64,000 nucleotides of DNA from Dehalobacter sp. DCA (GCF_000305775.1 NC_018866.1:2747001-2811000); one strand, 5' to 3'; shown: positions 8,051-17,017, counted from the first letter of the stretch. Notes: generated from the letters alone by a model not told the origin. Numbers and translations are program-made.

Positions 8051-9700
8051 CTATATTTTAACCATCTGGTATTTGATCCGGATAATCGCATTGTCACTGA
8101 TGACGGATTTACCTCCGAAAACCACCAGTTCCACGTCCGGAGAGATACTCTGAAAATATTTCTCGGTATCGGAACCGGCTGCAGGCCCTTCCGTCGGAAT
8201 CAGCAACAGCGGCGTATCCATATTCGCAGCAAGCGCTGCTCCCGCTAAAGCATCCGGGAAACCCTCCCCGGTTGCCAGATAGATTTTTTGGGCATCGGGA
8301 TACAGGGACTGCACGACTGTAAGCGAAGTATTGTAGCGGTTATTACCGGCAAAACGCCGGACTTTATCTGCGGAGAGACCTGCGATGCCGGTGATGCTGC
8401 CGGCGACCCCGGCAGATACCGCACCCTCCCCGCCGGCAATATATAATTCAGACGGTTTCAGGGTCTGTAGAAGTTCTGCGGTTGCCTGTGGCAGGCTGTC
8501 TTTTGCCGTCAGCAGCAGCGGATATCCTTTGGCCGCGGCAGCTGAAGCAATACCTAAAGCATCCGGGAAGTTTGATCCGGTCGCAACAGCAACTCCGCTG
8601 CCTTCAGGAAAATGGGACGCAATGAGCGCTGCGGTCTCATATCTGTCCTGACCCGCTATCCGCTCAAAATCTTCTGTCCAGGAAACAACTTCCTTCAGTC
8701 TGTTCTCCACCCCAGATGACAACGCAGTTTCACCGCCAAGAATAATCACTTTCAGTGGTTTCAGAACCGTTAAAGCGTTTTCCACCCGCTGGTCAAGCTG
8801 GTCCCTTGAAGTAAGAAGAATTGGCGCATGATTCTGTTTCGCCAGGGATACACCGGCCAAGGCGTCTGCGAAAGCATCGGATCTCGCGATTACGACCGTC
8901 TCACAACCGTAAGGCCACCCTTCATAAGCAATTTTTACAGCTGTGTCGATCCGGTCCATGCCGGAAATTCTTTTCACAGTTGAGAGCAGCAAATTGTTTT
9001 GACTTCTGGAAATCATGGGAAGGCCCAGAGTGTAACCAGCATAGTGAATCGGTTCGGGCGTCTTCCAGACAGAATTCTTTGATGGCAGTGTCCCCGCCGG
9101 CAGCAGCGACTTCGGCACCGGTGTGATACTAACAGGATCAGTCAGACTCTCATAATAATCGGTGGCAATCAGTTTTAGGATTTTATCCTGGTAGGCTACT
9201 CTGCCTGAAGCAGCCGCAGTATTCGGATTATTGACGGTAGACCAGCTGTTGTAGGCCCAAATCGCAAAATACCAGTTTTCCAGTTTTCCGGGGTCTCCGT
9301 CTCCGATCGTCGGTGTCATATTCCACTTGGATTTGAGGACTTCAGCCCCATAGGCAATATTATAGGCAATATCCGTTTTCAGGTGGTTAATCGTCTCTGA
9401 ATCGGAAGGATCATATACCCCAATCTGCATAATGCCGAGGTAAGGCCTGCTGCCTGAGCCCCCCGTCACAACATTGCCCGAACTATTCCATTGACGCCAG
9501 CCTGATTCTTTGAACGCAATCGCTTTGAGGATCTCCGCAGGAACTTTCTCCTCCAGGGCCACCTGGTCAAAGATCTGGGATATCTCCTCGGGAGTAGGAT
9601 TCTGGTTTGCTGCCTGAACAGGCAGCGGCCTGGCCGGAATCAGCAGCAAAATGCTGAAAAGCACGGTCAGGAATAACCGGATATATTTTTTCGAACGCAT
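8051..9700 (-). CDS. Secreted lytic transglycosylase-like protein with cell-wall-binding CWB2 repeats
   Basis: A signal peptide of about 30 residues is followed by a lysozyme-like lytic transglycosylase domain (about 35-190). Its probable catalytic glutamate lies in FKESGWRQ near residue 64, followed by YLGIMQI and WYFAIWAYNSW. The C-terminal half holds three CWB2 (PF04122) repeats, each opening with a RISGxDRIDTA-like motif and containing VVIARSDAFADALA and VIILGGETALS-like strands. CWB2 repeats bind anionic wall polymers in Firmicutes. The protein would cut or remodel peptidoglycan while anchored to the wall. ATG 9700 has a TTAGGAGG at good distance. The next gene upstream (10148-11776) is a paralogue of the same architecture, so the pair is a tandem duplication. 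Confidence 0.88.
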   Translation of the reverse strand: MRSKKYIRLFLTVLFSILLLIPARPLPVQAANQNPTPEEISQIFDQVALEEKVPAEILKAIAFKESGWRQWNSSGNVVTGGSGSRPYLGIMQIGVYDPSDSETINHLKTDIAYNIAYGAEVLKSKWNMTPTIGDGDPGKLENWYFAIWAYNSWSTVNNPNTAAASGRVAYQDKILKLIATDYYESLTDPVSITPVPKSLLPAGTLPSKNSVWKTPEPIHYAGYTLGLPMISRSQNNLLLSTVKRISGMDRIDTAVKIAYEGWPYGCETVVIARSDAFADALAGVSLAKQNHAPILLTSRDQLDQRVENALTVLKPLKVIILGGETALSSGVENRLKEVVSWTEDFERIAGQDRYETAALIASHFPEGSGVAVATGSNFPDALGIASAAAAKGYPLLLTAKDSLPQATAELLQTLKPSELYIAGGEGAVSAGVAGSITGIAGLSADKVRRFAGNNRYNTSLTVVQSLYPDAQKIYLATGEGFPDALAGAALAANMDTPLLLIPTEGPAAGSDTEKYFQSISPDVELVVFGGKSVISDNAIIRIKYQMVKI

Positions 9701-9725
9701 TAATTACCTCCTAATCAGAAACACA

Positions 9726-9830
9726 GAAACCGCCGCTCCTTACCATCCATGGCACCGGCAGCTCTTTGCCGTCCGTGGCAACGCTGCACTAGTCTATCCA
9801 TGGACATCGCGGCATTAGACCAGTCAAATG
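9726..9830. repeat. intergenic repeat cluster with CCATCCATGG cores
   Basis: The 447-bp gap between the two SLT/CWB2 genes carries several short GC-rich hairpins with CCATCCATGG, CCGTCCGTGG and CTATCCATGG tips. An inverted CTAGTCTA/TTAGACCAG pair surrounds the last one (about 9801-9829). They resemble the apical part of the 106-bp repeats and the 50-bp units at 15819-15918. Apart from these and the terminator at 9998-10025, I see nothing in the gap. Confidence 0.5.
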
Positions 9831-9997
9831 CTTTATCATCCTGACGCATTCGACACCAGGCACATCGTATGCCATCTTCGTAGCCGTCACAAAACTTGAA
9901 AGAAGTTTAGAGTAAATAAATTCGTCTTAGAGACAAATTTTCCTTCCCCAAAATTTTTCCAAATCGCTGAAAGCCGCATAAACGCTCATAAACAAAA

Positions 9998-10025
9998 TTC
10001 CGACAAGAAGTGCTGCTTGCCGGAA
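9998..10025 (-). terminator. rho-independent terminator of the upstream SLT/CWB2 gene
   Basis: On the minus strand TTCCGGCAAG, an 8-nt loop and CTTGTCGGAA form a 10-bp stem (one G-U pair) followed by TTTTGTTT. It lies 120 bp after the stop codon at 10148. Confidence 0.75.
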
Positions 10026-10147
10026 AAGGTCAATATTATTCCATTTAATGAATGATCTTGCTTGCAAACCCTTCTCATCAAATTGACTGGTTATGGACTG
10101 ATTATTAACAGATTCTTGACTAATCTATCATTGATTTATGGATTGAA

Positions 10148-11776
10148 TCACATCTGTCTAAGTAAATATTTTACGCGGGTAACCGTATATTCCGAAATGG
10201 AAGCTTCCGGGCCGATCACTTTAACATTTGTAGAAGAAGCCATCTTTTTTAGATAATTTTCTGTTGGCCCGTTTGTCGTGAATCCCTGCGGAGAAATCAA
10301 CAATAGACAGGCATTCTTCGTTGCGGCCAGGGCGCCAGCGGCGAGAGGATCTGCAAAATCGAGTCCGGTAACCATATAAATCTCCTGCGTACTGGGAAAG
10401 AACGCTTCCGCAATCATCACCGAAGTCTCATAACGGTTGCTCCCGGCAAAACGCACAATATTCCCCGCAGACAATCCGGTTGTCTGCGTCAGGGCTGTCA
10501 CTACTTCAGCGGTAATGACCTTTTCCCCGCCGCCAATATAGATCTTTCCCGGTGAACGTTTGCTTAAGTCCTGTCTGGTAACCTCAGGCAGGCTCCGGGT
10601 TGAAGTCAGCAGCAGAGGCATTTCGTTCGCAGCTGCAGCTGTGGCCAGGCTTAACGCATCCGGGAAATCCAGACCCGTAGCAATAGCCACGCTGGCATCT
10701 TTGGGGAAATCAGCGGCAATCAGTACCGCTGTCTGATAACGGTCCGCCCCGGCAATCCGGGAAACATCAGAGGTCCAGGTCAAAACGGCCTTGAGTCTAG
10801 TCTCAACTGATTTGCTGACAGCCTTCTCTCCACCCAGAATAATCACTTTTGCCGGCTTTAAGGTATTCAACACCTCAATGACACCTTGATCAAGTTGATC
10901 CGGGCTCGTAAGCAAAATCGGTGCGTTATATTTTTTAGCCAGAGGCACGCCGGCCAGAGCATCAGGAAATGCATCTGAACGGGTAAGAATGACGGTCTGG
11001 GCACCACTCGGCCATCCGTTCAAGGCAATTTGATTGACCGTGTCTATCCTGTTCTGACCTGAGATTCGGGTAGTTGTGCCAACTGTGCTGGAAGTTAAGT
11101 CTCCCAGGGTATACGGTTCAGGCGTATTCCAGATCTGACTGCTGCTCGGCCGCGTGCCAAGCGGCAAAAGTTCGGCGGGAACCGGCGTAATTTGGACAGG
11201 CGCGACCAAACCCGGAAAATATGCTGTCGCGGCTTTGCGAATGATCGCGTCCTGATAAGCTACCTCGCCTCTGGCAGCAGCATTATTCGGGTTGTTGTAC
11301 GCTAACCAGCCATGATAGGCCCAAAGCGCAAAATACCAGTTTTCCAGCTTGTTGCGGTCCCCATCACCAATCTTCGGCACTATCTGCCATTTTTGATTCA
11401 GCAGATCCGCGCCGCGGGAAATATTATAGTCGATATCATATTTAAGCTTATTAACTTCTTCGGTATCTCCGGAATCATAACTTGTAATCTGCATGATTCC
11501 GAGGGCAGGATTCGAAGTTCCGTCGGTGCTGCCGGTTACCACTTCACCATTTTGATCGAACTGTCTCCAACCCGATTCACAATAGGCAATTGTTTTTAGC
11601 AGTACGCTCGGAATTCCCTTGCTTCTGGAAATCGTTTCAAGCTTCTGGGCAATGACTTCCAGGGCAGGATTTTGGTACGTCTGAATCTCTGCCCCAGATG
11701 CACCGGAACTATAGACCGGCAAAACCAACAATACGATCAACAGAACCGCAAGCGCCCTTGGCTTTCTTTTGAACAT
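10148..11776 (-). CDS. Secreted lytic transglycosylase-like protein with CWB2 repeats, paralogue 2
   Basis: The layout matches the neighbour at 8051: signal peptide (about residues 1-28, hydrophobic AVLLIVLLVLPV), lytic transglycosylase domain with the putative catalytic Glu in CESGWRQFD, LGIMQI and WYFALWAYHGW, then three CWB2 repeats starting at RISGQNRIDTV. ATG 11776 has GGGAGA eight bases upstream; the frame is open a further 28 codons but that extension is polar and lacks an SD. The two paralogues are clearly related over their whole length but differ at many positions, so the duplication is not recent. The C-terminal end (after FTTNGPTE) is shorter and divergent. The likely role is peptidoglycan turnover at the wall. 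Confidence 0.87.
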   Translation of the reverse strand: MFKRKPRALAVLLIVLLVLPVYSSGASGAEIQTYQNPALEVIAQKLETISRSKGIPSVLLKTIAYCESGWRQFDQNGEVVTGSTDGTSNPALGIMQITSYDSGDTEEVNKLKYDIDYNISRGADLLNQKWQIVPKIGDGDRNKLENWYFALWAYHGWLAYNNPNNAAARGEVAYQDAIIRKAATAYFPGLVAPVQITPVPAELLPLGTRPSSSQIWNTPEPYTLGDLTSSTVGTTTRISGQNRIDTVNQIALNGWPSGAQTVILTRSDAFPDALAGVPLAKKYNAPILLTSPDQLDQGVIEVLNTLKPAKVIILGGEKAVSKSVETRLKAVLTWTSDVSRIAGADRYQTAVLIAADFPKDASVAIATGLDFPDALSLATAAAANEMPLLLTSTRSLPEVTRQDLSKRSPGKIYIGGGEKVITAEVVTALTQTTGLSAGNIVRFAGSNRYETSVMIAEAFFPSTQEIYMVTGLDFADPLAAGALAATKNACLLLISPQGFTTNGPTENYLKKMASSTNVKVIGPEASISEYTVTRVKYLLRQM

Positions 11777-11871
11777 CTGTTTCTCTCCCTGTCTTAATCT
11801 TTTTGGAGACAAAATTTTTTTATCTCCTAGAATTCGCCATCGTTCAGTTAAATCCTGCAATACTCCGCCTG

Positions 11872-12546
11872 CTATATTGCCGTTTCGCCCGTAATCAGCC
11901 AGTTTTGACCAATTTTAATCAAGTTTGCCCTGACATGGACCTGATGTTCCTGCTCTTCCCCCAACGGGTACTGCTCGTCCAAGTCATAATCTCTGGCAGT
12001 GTAACAGTAAACGGCATTGACTGTTGCTGAGAATTTGTCGGCAGATTCGATTTGCACGTCATCAAAAATGATGTTGCTGACATCCAGTCCGATTCCTCTG
12101 GAAATAAACTCTTCTGCCTTCTGGATATGCTTTTCCATCAAGTCTCCAGTGTAAGCATTGGCGATCGCAGTTCTGAACGCAGTCATATCTTTGGCTTTCC
12201 AGGCATCAAAAAGCATTCCCAGCCCCTGCTTATACTGTGCAATAATTGCTTCCTGTTCTGCCTCAGTCAAGGCACTTGTACTTTCGTCAGTACTGTTATT
12301 TGTACCGTCATTTGTACCATCAGCTATACCATCAACAATGCTATTTCCTTCGGCAAACAGGTCCGGAAGAACATTCTGAACAGCATCACCGCTCTGAACG
12401 GTGCCTACTTTGGCTGCGTTGTCCTTTTCAGCCGGAGAATTTACTTCCGGGTTCAATGTCGTTGACCATAAAAAGTGTCCTCCTGCGCCGAGGCACACCC
12501 CCAGAACAAATACCAGTACTGTAATCAACCAAAATTTTTTACGCAT
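11872..12546 (-). CDS. membrane-anchored protein of unknown function
   Basis: I do not recognise the family. The 224 residues comprise one N-terminal membrane helix (about 5-28), a low-complexity Thr/Asn/Asp spacer (NDGTNNSTDESTS), a helical segment with AEQEAIIAQYKQGLGML, and a C-terminal alpha+beta domain ending NLIKIGQNWLITGETAI. That ending is reminiscent of extracellular NTF2/SnoaL-like folds that follow a spacer. It lies directly upstream of the SLT/CWB2 gene and transcribes toward it (95-bp gap), so a surface or wall-related role is possible. GAGGGG precedes the ATG by a rather long 12 nt. Confidence 0.72.
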   Translation of the reverse strand: MRKKFWLITVLVFVLGVCLGAGGHFLWSTTLNPEVNSPAEKDNAAKVGTVQSGDAVQNVLPDLFAEGNSIVDGIADGTNDGTNNSTDESTSALTEAEQEAIIAQYKQGLGMLFDAWKAKDMTAFRTAIANAYTGDLMEKHIQKAEEFISRGIGLDVSNIIFDDVQIESADKFSATVNAVYCYTARDYDLDEQYPLGEEQEHQVHVRANLIKIGQNWLITGETAI

Positions 12547-12566
12547 AAAATCACAATCCCCTCAAT

Positions 12567-12603
12567 AACGGATAGAATGGTAACTATTTCCATTCTATCC
12601 GTT
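12567..12603 (-). terminator. 14-bp perfect hairpin after the SdpI-like gene
   Basis: AACGGATAGAATGG (12567-12580) and CCATTCTATCCGTT (12590-12603) form a perfect stem with a 9-nt loop, 53 bp beyond the stop of the SdpI-like gene. The following T-tract on the minus strand is weak (TTATTG). Confidence 0.65.
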
Positions 12604-12655
12604 CTGCGGGGATTTTAAACATACTTCAGCCTGTTTTTATTACAGGACTGTGGAC

Positions 12656-13324
12656 CTATTCTTCCTTATCCAATCTCTTAAAGATCCAATAAGAATATCC
12701 AATTGGAACGATAAGCAGGACTGCAATGACAATCATCACTGTGACGGTCAGAAACTGGGAAGGCAGGAAGCTTGCCGCCATAAAGATCAGTCCGCCAATG
12801 ACCCAGAGCGGTCCTGCCATCCGGTGCGTTTTGTACCAGACTTGCTCATTGGCCAGCGTCCATGGCGTCTTGATTCCGGCAAAGTAATTATGCTTTAGTT
12901 TGCCCATATAGTTCCCAATAATTACAAACAAGGCACCGACTCCCAATTGAATGAAGGAAGGAAAGCTGTTAAAATACCCGAGCGCCGTGCCCAGCGAGCC
13001 AAAATGAATCAACATAAAAAACAGCATTATGACAAGCACAATGATGGTATACGGTTTGCTCATCCGGCTATAGTTCTTTTTCTTAGGATCCACTTTCGGA
13101 AGGAAAACGAGCAGGATCAGCATAGCTGCCATCATCAGCGGAAACAGGAAAGCTCCCTGAAAAGCACTGCCCCAGCCGTCGATTTCTCCGGCTGCATTCC
13201 AGTGCACCGGAACTTTATCCGGGAGACGGGGATAAACGACCAAGCTAACCGCCAAACTTATGAGAACCATCAGACTGCCAAAAATAAGCATTCTGCGCAT
13301 CCATAATTCTTTATTCTCCGACAT
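12656..13324 (-). CDS. SdpI/DUF1648 family membrane protein
   Basis: The 222-residue protein has six or so hydrophobic segments and the DUF1648 signature near the N-terminus: PxxVPVHWNAAGEIDGWG, followed by a helix with LILLVFLPKVDP. A second SdpI-type block contains KLKHNYFAGIKTPWTLAN. In Bacillus subtilis SdpI is the membrane immunity protein against the SDP toxin and is co-transcribed with the ArsR-family repressor SdpR. Here an ArsR-family gene lies 17 bp upstream in the same direction, reproducing that arrangement. No sdpC-like toxin gene is visible nearby, so the role in immunity is not established. The start ATG follows AAGGGTG. Confidence 0.82.
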   Translation of the reverse strand: MSENKELWMRRMLIFGSLMVLISLAVSLVVYPRLPDKVPVHWNAAGEIDGWGSAFQGAFLFPLMMAAMLILLVFLPKVDPKKKNYSRMSKPYTIIVLVIMLFFMLIHFGSLGTALGYFNSFPSFIQLGVGALFVIIGNYMGKLKHNYFAGIKTPWTLANEQVWYKTHRMAGPLWVIGGLIFMAASFLPSQFLTVTVMIVIAVLLIVPIGYSYWIFKRLDKEE

Positions 13325-13341
13325 TGCACCAGCACCCTTTC

Positions 13342-13620
13342 TTATGATTCATCTTTTCTGGAAAACAAATCAAACATCATCCGCATGACTTCTTCAAACA
13401 CAGAGGTATCCAATGCATAGACGATGGTCTGCCCTTTTCTTTCATCTGTAACCAGCCCGGCCTGCTTCAAAATATTTAAATGATGGGAGATGCTTGGTTT
13501 GGAGATCTTGAATTGATCTGCAATTTCCCCTGCCGTCATATTTCGTTCTTTCAAAAAGCGGATCATTTCTCTTCGGGTCGGATCAGCCAAAGCTTTAAAC
13601 GTATCATTATACGGCGACAT
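13342..13620 (-). CDS. ArsR-family winged-helix repressor, SdpR-like
   Basis: The 92-residue protein is a single winged helix-turn-helix domain: ALADPTRREMIRFLKER, then the recognition helix in FKISKPSISHHLNILKQAGLV and a wing with RKGQTIVYAL. It lacks the CxC metal ligands of arsenic or zinc sensors, as does SdpR. It heads a two-gene operon with the SdpI-like membrane protein. Its own upstream region contains three 8-bp direct repeats and an inverted repeat that are good operator candidates for autorepression. ATG 13620 has GGAAGTGGA upstream, a moderate SD. Confidence 0.85.
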   Translation of the reverse strand: MSPYNDTFKALADPTRREMIRFLKERNMTAGEIADQFKISKPSISHHLNILKQAGLVTDERKGQTIVYALDTSVFEEVMRMMFDLFSRKDES

Positions 13621-13646
13621 TTGTGATCCACTTCCTTAATTTTAAT

Positions 13647-13684
13647 AGATATTTAGATATTTAGATATTTAGACAATTATCTAA
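13647..13684. promoter_or_regulatory. direct- and inverted-repeat operator candidate upstream of the SdpR-like gene
   Basis: AGATATTT is repeated three times without gap (13647-13670) and continues into AGAC. The last unit forms part of an inverted TTAGA/TCTAA pair (13669-13684). The site is 27-64 bp upstream of the repressor start, suitable for autoregulation. No family consensus was tested. Confidence 0.5.
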
Positions 13685-13733
13685 GTATTTATTATTGTAC
13701 ATGATTTGTTAGAATTGTCAACGTTTAAAGATC

Positions 13734-13782
13734 AAAAAAGTTATCCTAATCTCATGGAGGTTTGAGACAGGATAACTTTTTT
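13734..13782 (-). terminator. strong rho-independent terminator
   Basis: AAAAAAGTTATCCT (13734-13747) pairs perfectly with AGGATAACTTTTTT (13769-13782), with an inner TCTCA/TGAGA extension. Both ends are A/T runs, so it can work in both directions. It follows the gene at 13832-14611. Confidence 0.85.
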
Positions 13783-13831
13783 AGAAGCTCTTCAAATGTT
13801 GTTTCAGGCACCTATCAATGCATTAGGAATG

Positions 13832-14611
13832 CTATTCAGAACGTTTCGTGGCAAAAGGAGTTGCCCCGTAAACCTTGGAACTCATATCATCCCGCAGCAG
13901 ATGCGCGTCCAAATCATGAATCTCGAGATGGAATTGTTCAATTCTTACTTTGTCCTTACTGTCAAAGGCATCGATCCCTCTGTTCAGAAGATTTCTGAGA
14001 TACACATCAAAGGTTGACGCCTGACTGGAATTGACCTCATTTTCCATTTGCTTTTCCCATAAGGTCTTATGGAAAACAATGTACTTCTTAATATCCTGTT
14101 CGTTCATCTGAGGCCCTGCTGTGACACCGTACAGATAACCATCCGTGTACTGGTGGATGTTCCAGGCGGCTCCGAAGGCAAGAGTCCTGGATGCATCGCT
14201 TAGCGCTCCCTCGCCAAAATACTCCTCAAGCGAAGGCGCAATATTCAAAAGACTCAGATCCGGTTCCCTGTACTTTTTGACTTCATTCGTGCTGCTGGCA
14301 GAATTGTCTGTGCCGTCAGCCTGATTGGGTGCTGTAACGGTATCTCCTGTAGTACTTTCTGCAGCCGGTGTTCCCCCGGTATTGGCTGAAACCGTACTGT
14401 CTTCACCCTGAGCAGTGGTCTGATCAGCATCCGTCTCTCCACCGGCATAATTGACCGGCGGCGTCTGGATAACCACTTGGTCCTCTGGTCCAACTACCTG
14501 GCCACGGAATACTTTCCAGGCAGTGGGCCCATAAATTCCGCCAATAATGATTACCCCCGCCAGAACAACAGCCCCTGCAAGAGTTAGGATGCTTTTGCGG
14601 CTGAAATTCAT
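13832..14611 (-). CDS. membrane-anchored protein of unknown function, 259 residues
   Basis: I do not recognise the family. It has an N-terminal membrane helix (about residues 8-30), a long Thr/Ala/Asp-rich low-complexity spacer (about 50-115, with ADQTTAQGEDSTVS and similar stretches), and a C-terminal globular part of about 140 residues with LLNIAPSLEEYFGEGALSDA and KKYIVFHKTLWEKQ. The plan (anchor, spacer, C-terminal domain) is like that of the gene at 11872, though the end domains differ. ATG 14611 has TAAGGAGG at 8 nt, and a strong terminator follows, so it appears to be a single-gene unit. An extracytoplasmic location is inferred. Confidence 0.72.
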   Translation of the reverse strand: MNFSRKSILTLAGAVVLAGVIIIGGIYGPTAWKVFRGQVVGPEDQVVIQTPPVNYAGGETDADQTTAQGEDSTVSANTGGTPAAESTTGDTVTAPNQADGTDNSASSTNEVKKYREPDLSLLNIAPSLEEYFGEGALSDASRTLAFGAAWNIHQYTDGYLYGVTAGPQMNEQDIKKYIVFHKTLWEKQMENEVNSSQASTFDVYLRNLLNRGIDAFDSKDKVRIEQFHLEIHDLDAHLLRDDMSSKVYGATPFATKRSE

Positions 14612-14764
14612 CCTTTTTCCTCCTTACTATAGGTATTTTCTGTATAATATTACCAATAGCAAAGAGAAAAGCTTGTCACATTGAGGATAGTAAACAACCT
14701 ATTTTCTGTGAAAGTACTTTATTTTCCGCCGTTTTTTCCGGGCAGCATCCATTTACTTACCCGG

Positions 14765-15721
14765 TTAACTGTAATTCTTCTTAATATCATAAAGTTTGTC
14801 CAAATTATTGCCTGCTGAAAGCAGGCGAAGCTCCTGACCTTCTTTCTGATACCGGCTGACGATATCGGTCAGATAATCCATCAGGCTTTCGCCAATTTCT
14901 TCATGTCTTAACGCAAATTCAATGGTTGCTCTGACAAAACCAAGTTTGTCCCCGACATCATATCTTTTCCCTTCAAAATTGTAGGCATACACATCCTGAA
15001 CCTTGCTCAACTGCGCAATTGCATCCGTTAGCTGAATTTCTCCATTTCTTCCCGGAGGCAATTCCGCGAGGATATCAAAAATTTCCGGATTAAGAATATA
15101 CCGGCCCATGATCGCAAGCGGAATATCAGGCGCTTCCTCCGGGGCCGGCTTTTCAAACATGGCTTCCGCCTTGTACAGTCTCGGAGATATTCTGCTGCCA
15201 TCAATAATCCCGTATTTGGACACTTCTGCCGGCAGTACTTCCTGTACGCCAATCAGATTGCTGTTATACAGCTCGTAGTACCTAATCATTTGTTTCAGAC
15301 AAGGCTCATCCGAATAGATCACATCGTCTCCCAAAAGAACGGCAAACGGCTCATTGCCAATAAATCTTCTGGCACTGTATACGGCATGACCAAGCCCCAG
15401 AGCTTCTTTTTGGCGGACATAATGGATATCGACCATCTCAGCAATATGTTTGACCATATCGAGCAATTCGGACTTTTCTCCGTTTTTTAGAAATAGTTCA
15501 AGTTCTACAGAACGGTCAAAATGATCCTCAATGGCTCTTTTGTTTCTTCCTGTGACAATAATGACATCTTCAATACCGGATTGAACCGCTTCTTCAATGA
15601 TGTACTGAATGGTCGGTTTGTCTACGATTGGCAGCATTTCTTTGGGTTGAGCTTTGGTCGCAGGAAGAAATCTTGTACCCAATCCAGCCGCGGGTATGAC
15701 TGCTTTACGAATTTTCTGCAA
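14765..15721 (-). CDS. galU: UTP--glucose-1-phosphate uridylyltransferase
   Basis: GalU makes UDP-glucose from UTP and glucose-1-phosphate, a precursor for wall polymers, glycolipids and exopolysaccharide. The sequence starts [15 protein letters not shown] with the nucleotidyltransferase signature and KEMLP. It continues with [32 protein letters not shown] and GEIQLTDAI, all typical of bacterial GalU. The 318-residue length is slightly longer than average because of a C-terminal tail. The start is TTG (15719-15721) with AAAGGAGG eight bases upstream. No partner gene shares its strand closely; it lies between the 259-residue protein and clpP. Confidence 0.93.
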   Translation of the reverse strand: MQKIRKAVIPAAGLGTRFLPATKAQPKEMLPIVDKPTIQYIIEEAVQSGIEDVIIVTGRNKRAIEDHFDRSVELELFLKNGEKSELLDMVKHIAEMVDIHYVRQKEALGLGHAVYSARRFIGNEPFAVLLGDDVIYSDEPCLKQMIRYYELYNSNLIGVQEVLPAEVSKYGIIDGSRISPRLYKAEAMFEKPAPEEAPDIPLAIMGRYILNPEIFDILAELPPGRNGEIQLTDAIAQLSKVQDVYAYNFEGKRYDVGDKLGFVRATIEFALRHEEIGESLMDYLTDIVSRYQKEGQELRLLSAGNNLDKLYDIKKNYS

Positions 15722-15818
15722 GATTTTTCCTCCTTTTTTTGTTGTTGCTTTGGTTGTTTTTGAACAATCCGAGTTTAGTATGCCGAATTTATCTTACTTT
15801 TATGTTTTTTTCTTAATG

Positions 15819-15918
15819 GCCGCTCCTTTGCCTCCATGGAACCGCGGCATTAGTCCATCCGTGGACTTGCCGCTCCTTTCCCTCCATGGAACCGCGGCAT
15901 TAGTCCATCCGTGGACGT
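15819..15918. repeat. 50-bp tandem repeat, two copies
   Basis: Units 15819-15868 and 15869-15918 differ at only two positions. Each contains a GCCGC/GCGGC stem around a CTCCATGG tip and a second small hairpin TCCA-tccg-TGGA. The CCATGG and CCATCCGTGG cores link them to the repeats at 717, 9726 and 18954. They lie between clpP and galU. Confidence 0.8.
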
Positions 15919-15919
15919 C

Positions 15920-15953
15920 AAACGCCTCAAATGACTACTCAAATGAGGCGTTT
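15920..15953. terminator. hairpin terminator between clpP and galU
   Basis: AAACGCCTCA (15920-15929) pairs with TGAGGCGTTT (15944-15953). The plus strand has a TTTT tail and the minus strand a TTT one. It lies 59 bp after the clpP stop and is probably its terminator. Confidence 0.65.
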
Positions 15954-16011
15954 TCGATATCCAGGATTTTCTTCAGGGTTTTTTATGAAAATTAAAACTT
16001 TTTAAGAGATT

Positions 16012-16641
16012 CTATTTTAGCGGGTTTTTCTTCTTTTGCTCGGGCAATGCTGCATTTTCCTGTACCCGGTCAACAATCCCGTATTCTTTAGCTTCTTCAG
16101 CGGACATATAGTAGTCACGGTCCGTATCCTGCTCGACTTTGTCCAAAGGCTGGCCGGTTCTTTCGGCAAGAATCCTGTTCATTTTGTTTTTCGTTTTCAG
16201 CAACTGTTTGGCGTGAATTTCAATTTCTGTAGCCTGCCCCGATAAACCTCCCCCGGCAATTAACGGCTGGTGAATCAGGATCTCAGCATTCGGCAGGGCA
16301 GCACGCTTACCTTTCGTGCCGGCGGCAAGCAGGAAGGCACCCATACTGGCAGCCATTCCAATACAAATGGTCTGTACGTCAGGCCTGATGTACTGCATCG
16401 TGTCGTAGATGGCCATCCCGGCAGTAATGGACCCTCCGGGACTGTTGATATAGATAAAAACGTCCTTTTCAGGATCTTCCGCCTCGAGGAAAAGCAATTG
16501 CGCAACGACAACATTGGCAACGTTATCATCGATTGCTCCACCCAGGAAAATAATACGGTCTTTGAGGAGCCTAGAATAGATGTCGTAAGAACGTTCACCG
16601 CGATTCGTTTGTTCAACTACCATCGGGATAAGATAACTCAT
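16012..16641 (-). CDS. clpP: ATP-dependent Clp protease proteolytic subunit
   Basis: ClpP is the tetradecameric serine protease that works with Clp/Hsp100 unfoldases in protein quality control. The catalytic triad is visible: Ser in [11 protein letters not shown] at about residue 98, His in EILIHQPL at about 123, and Asp in DTDRDYYMS at about 172. The Tyr/Asp-rich N-terminal part matches the family ([25 protein letters not shown]). The 209-residue length is normal. ATG 16641 has GGAGGG at 8 nt; the frame is open six codons further but without an SD. There is no tig or clpX next to it, so it is a stand-alone clpP, and a genome may carry another. A CtsR-type operator overlaps its promoter. Confidence 0.95.
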   Translation of the reverse strand: MSYLIPMVVEQTNRGERSYDIYSRLLKDRIIFLGGAIDDNVANVVVAQLLFLEAEDPEKDVFIYINSPGGSITAGMAIYDTMQYIRPDVQTICIGMAASMGAFLLAAGTKGKRAALPNAEILIHQPLIAGGGLSGQATEIEIHAKQLLKTKNKMNRILAERTGQPLDKVEQDTDRDYYMSAEEAKEYGIVDRVQENAALPEQKKKNPLK

Positions 16642-16684
16642 ATTTATTCCCTCCATCATTGATTGTTAATTTTGATATGTCTCT

Positions 16685-16714
16685 ATTTTATTACAAAGGT
16701 CAATAAAGGTCAAA
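16685..16714 (-). promoter_or_regulatory. clpP promoter with overlapping CtsR operator
   Basis: On the minus strand TTGACC (16708-16713) and TAAAAT (16685-16690) are separated by 17 bp. Overlapping the -35 and spacer is GGTCAAT-AAA-GGTCAAA (16698-16714), a heptad repeat with 3-bp spacing that matches the CtsR operator with one mismatch. CtsR is known to repress clp genes in Firmicutes; no ctsR gene is in the window. Confidence 0.8.
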
Positions 16715-16952
16715 TAATTTGGGCAAATTTTGGTCATTTCTTTGTTTATGTTCTATCATTGATTTCTTTCTTAATAATAATTTTTTTCTTATGATGATTT
16801 TTTTCATAGTTATTTTGATTAATTACCAATCGTGCGTTTGTCTAAACATCCGAACAGAATACATATCATCTTTCCGGTTAAAATAATCCTAGTACGACGT
16901 TCTCAAATTCCCTGCTCAAATCATTCATACAAGCTTGATTACCCTAAATGAG

Positions 16953-16966
16953 GTCTGGGGGCCACA
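16953..16966. repeat. left repeat arm flanking hsp20
   Basis: GTCTGGGGGCCACA, with its flank, resembles the left outer arm of the repeat at 717 (15 of 19 positions) but lacks the core. It can pair with 17481-17494 on the other side of hsp20. The rest of the 376-bp gap 16642-17017 holds only the clpP promoter and A/T-rich sequence. Confidence 0.6.
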
Positions 16967-17017
16967 ATTCCAGCGTCAATTTATCAATCCCATAAATGTA
17001 CTGGAGGCTTGAAAAGT

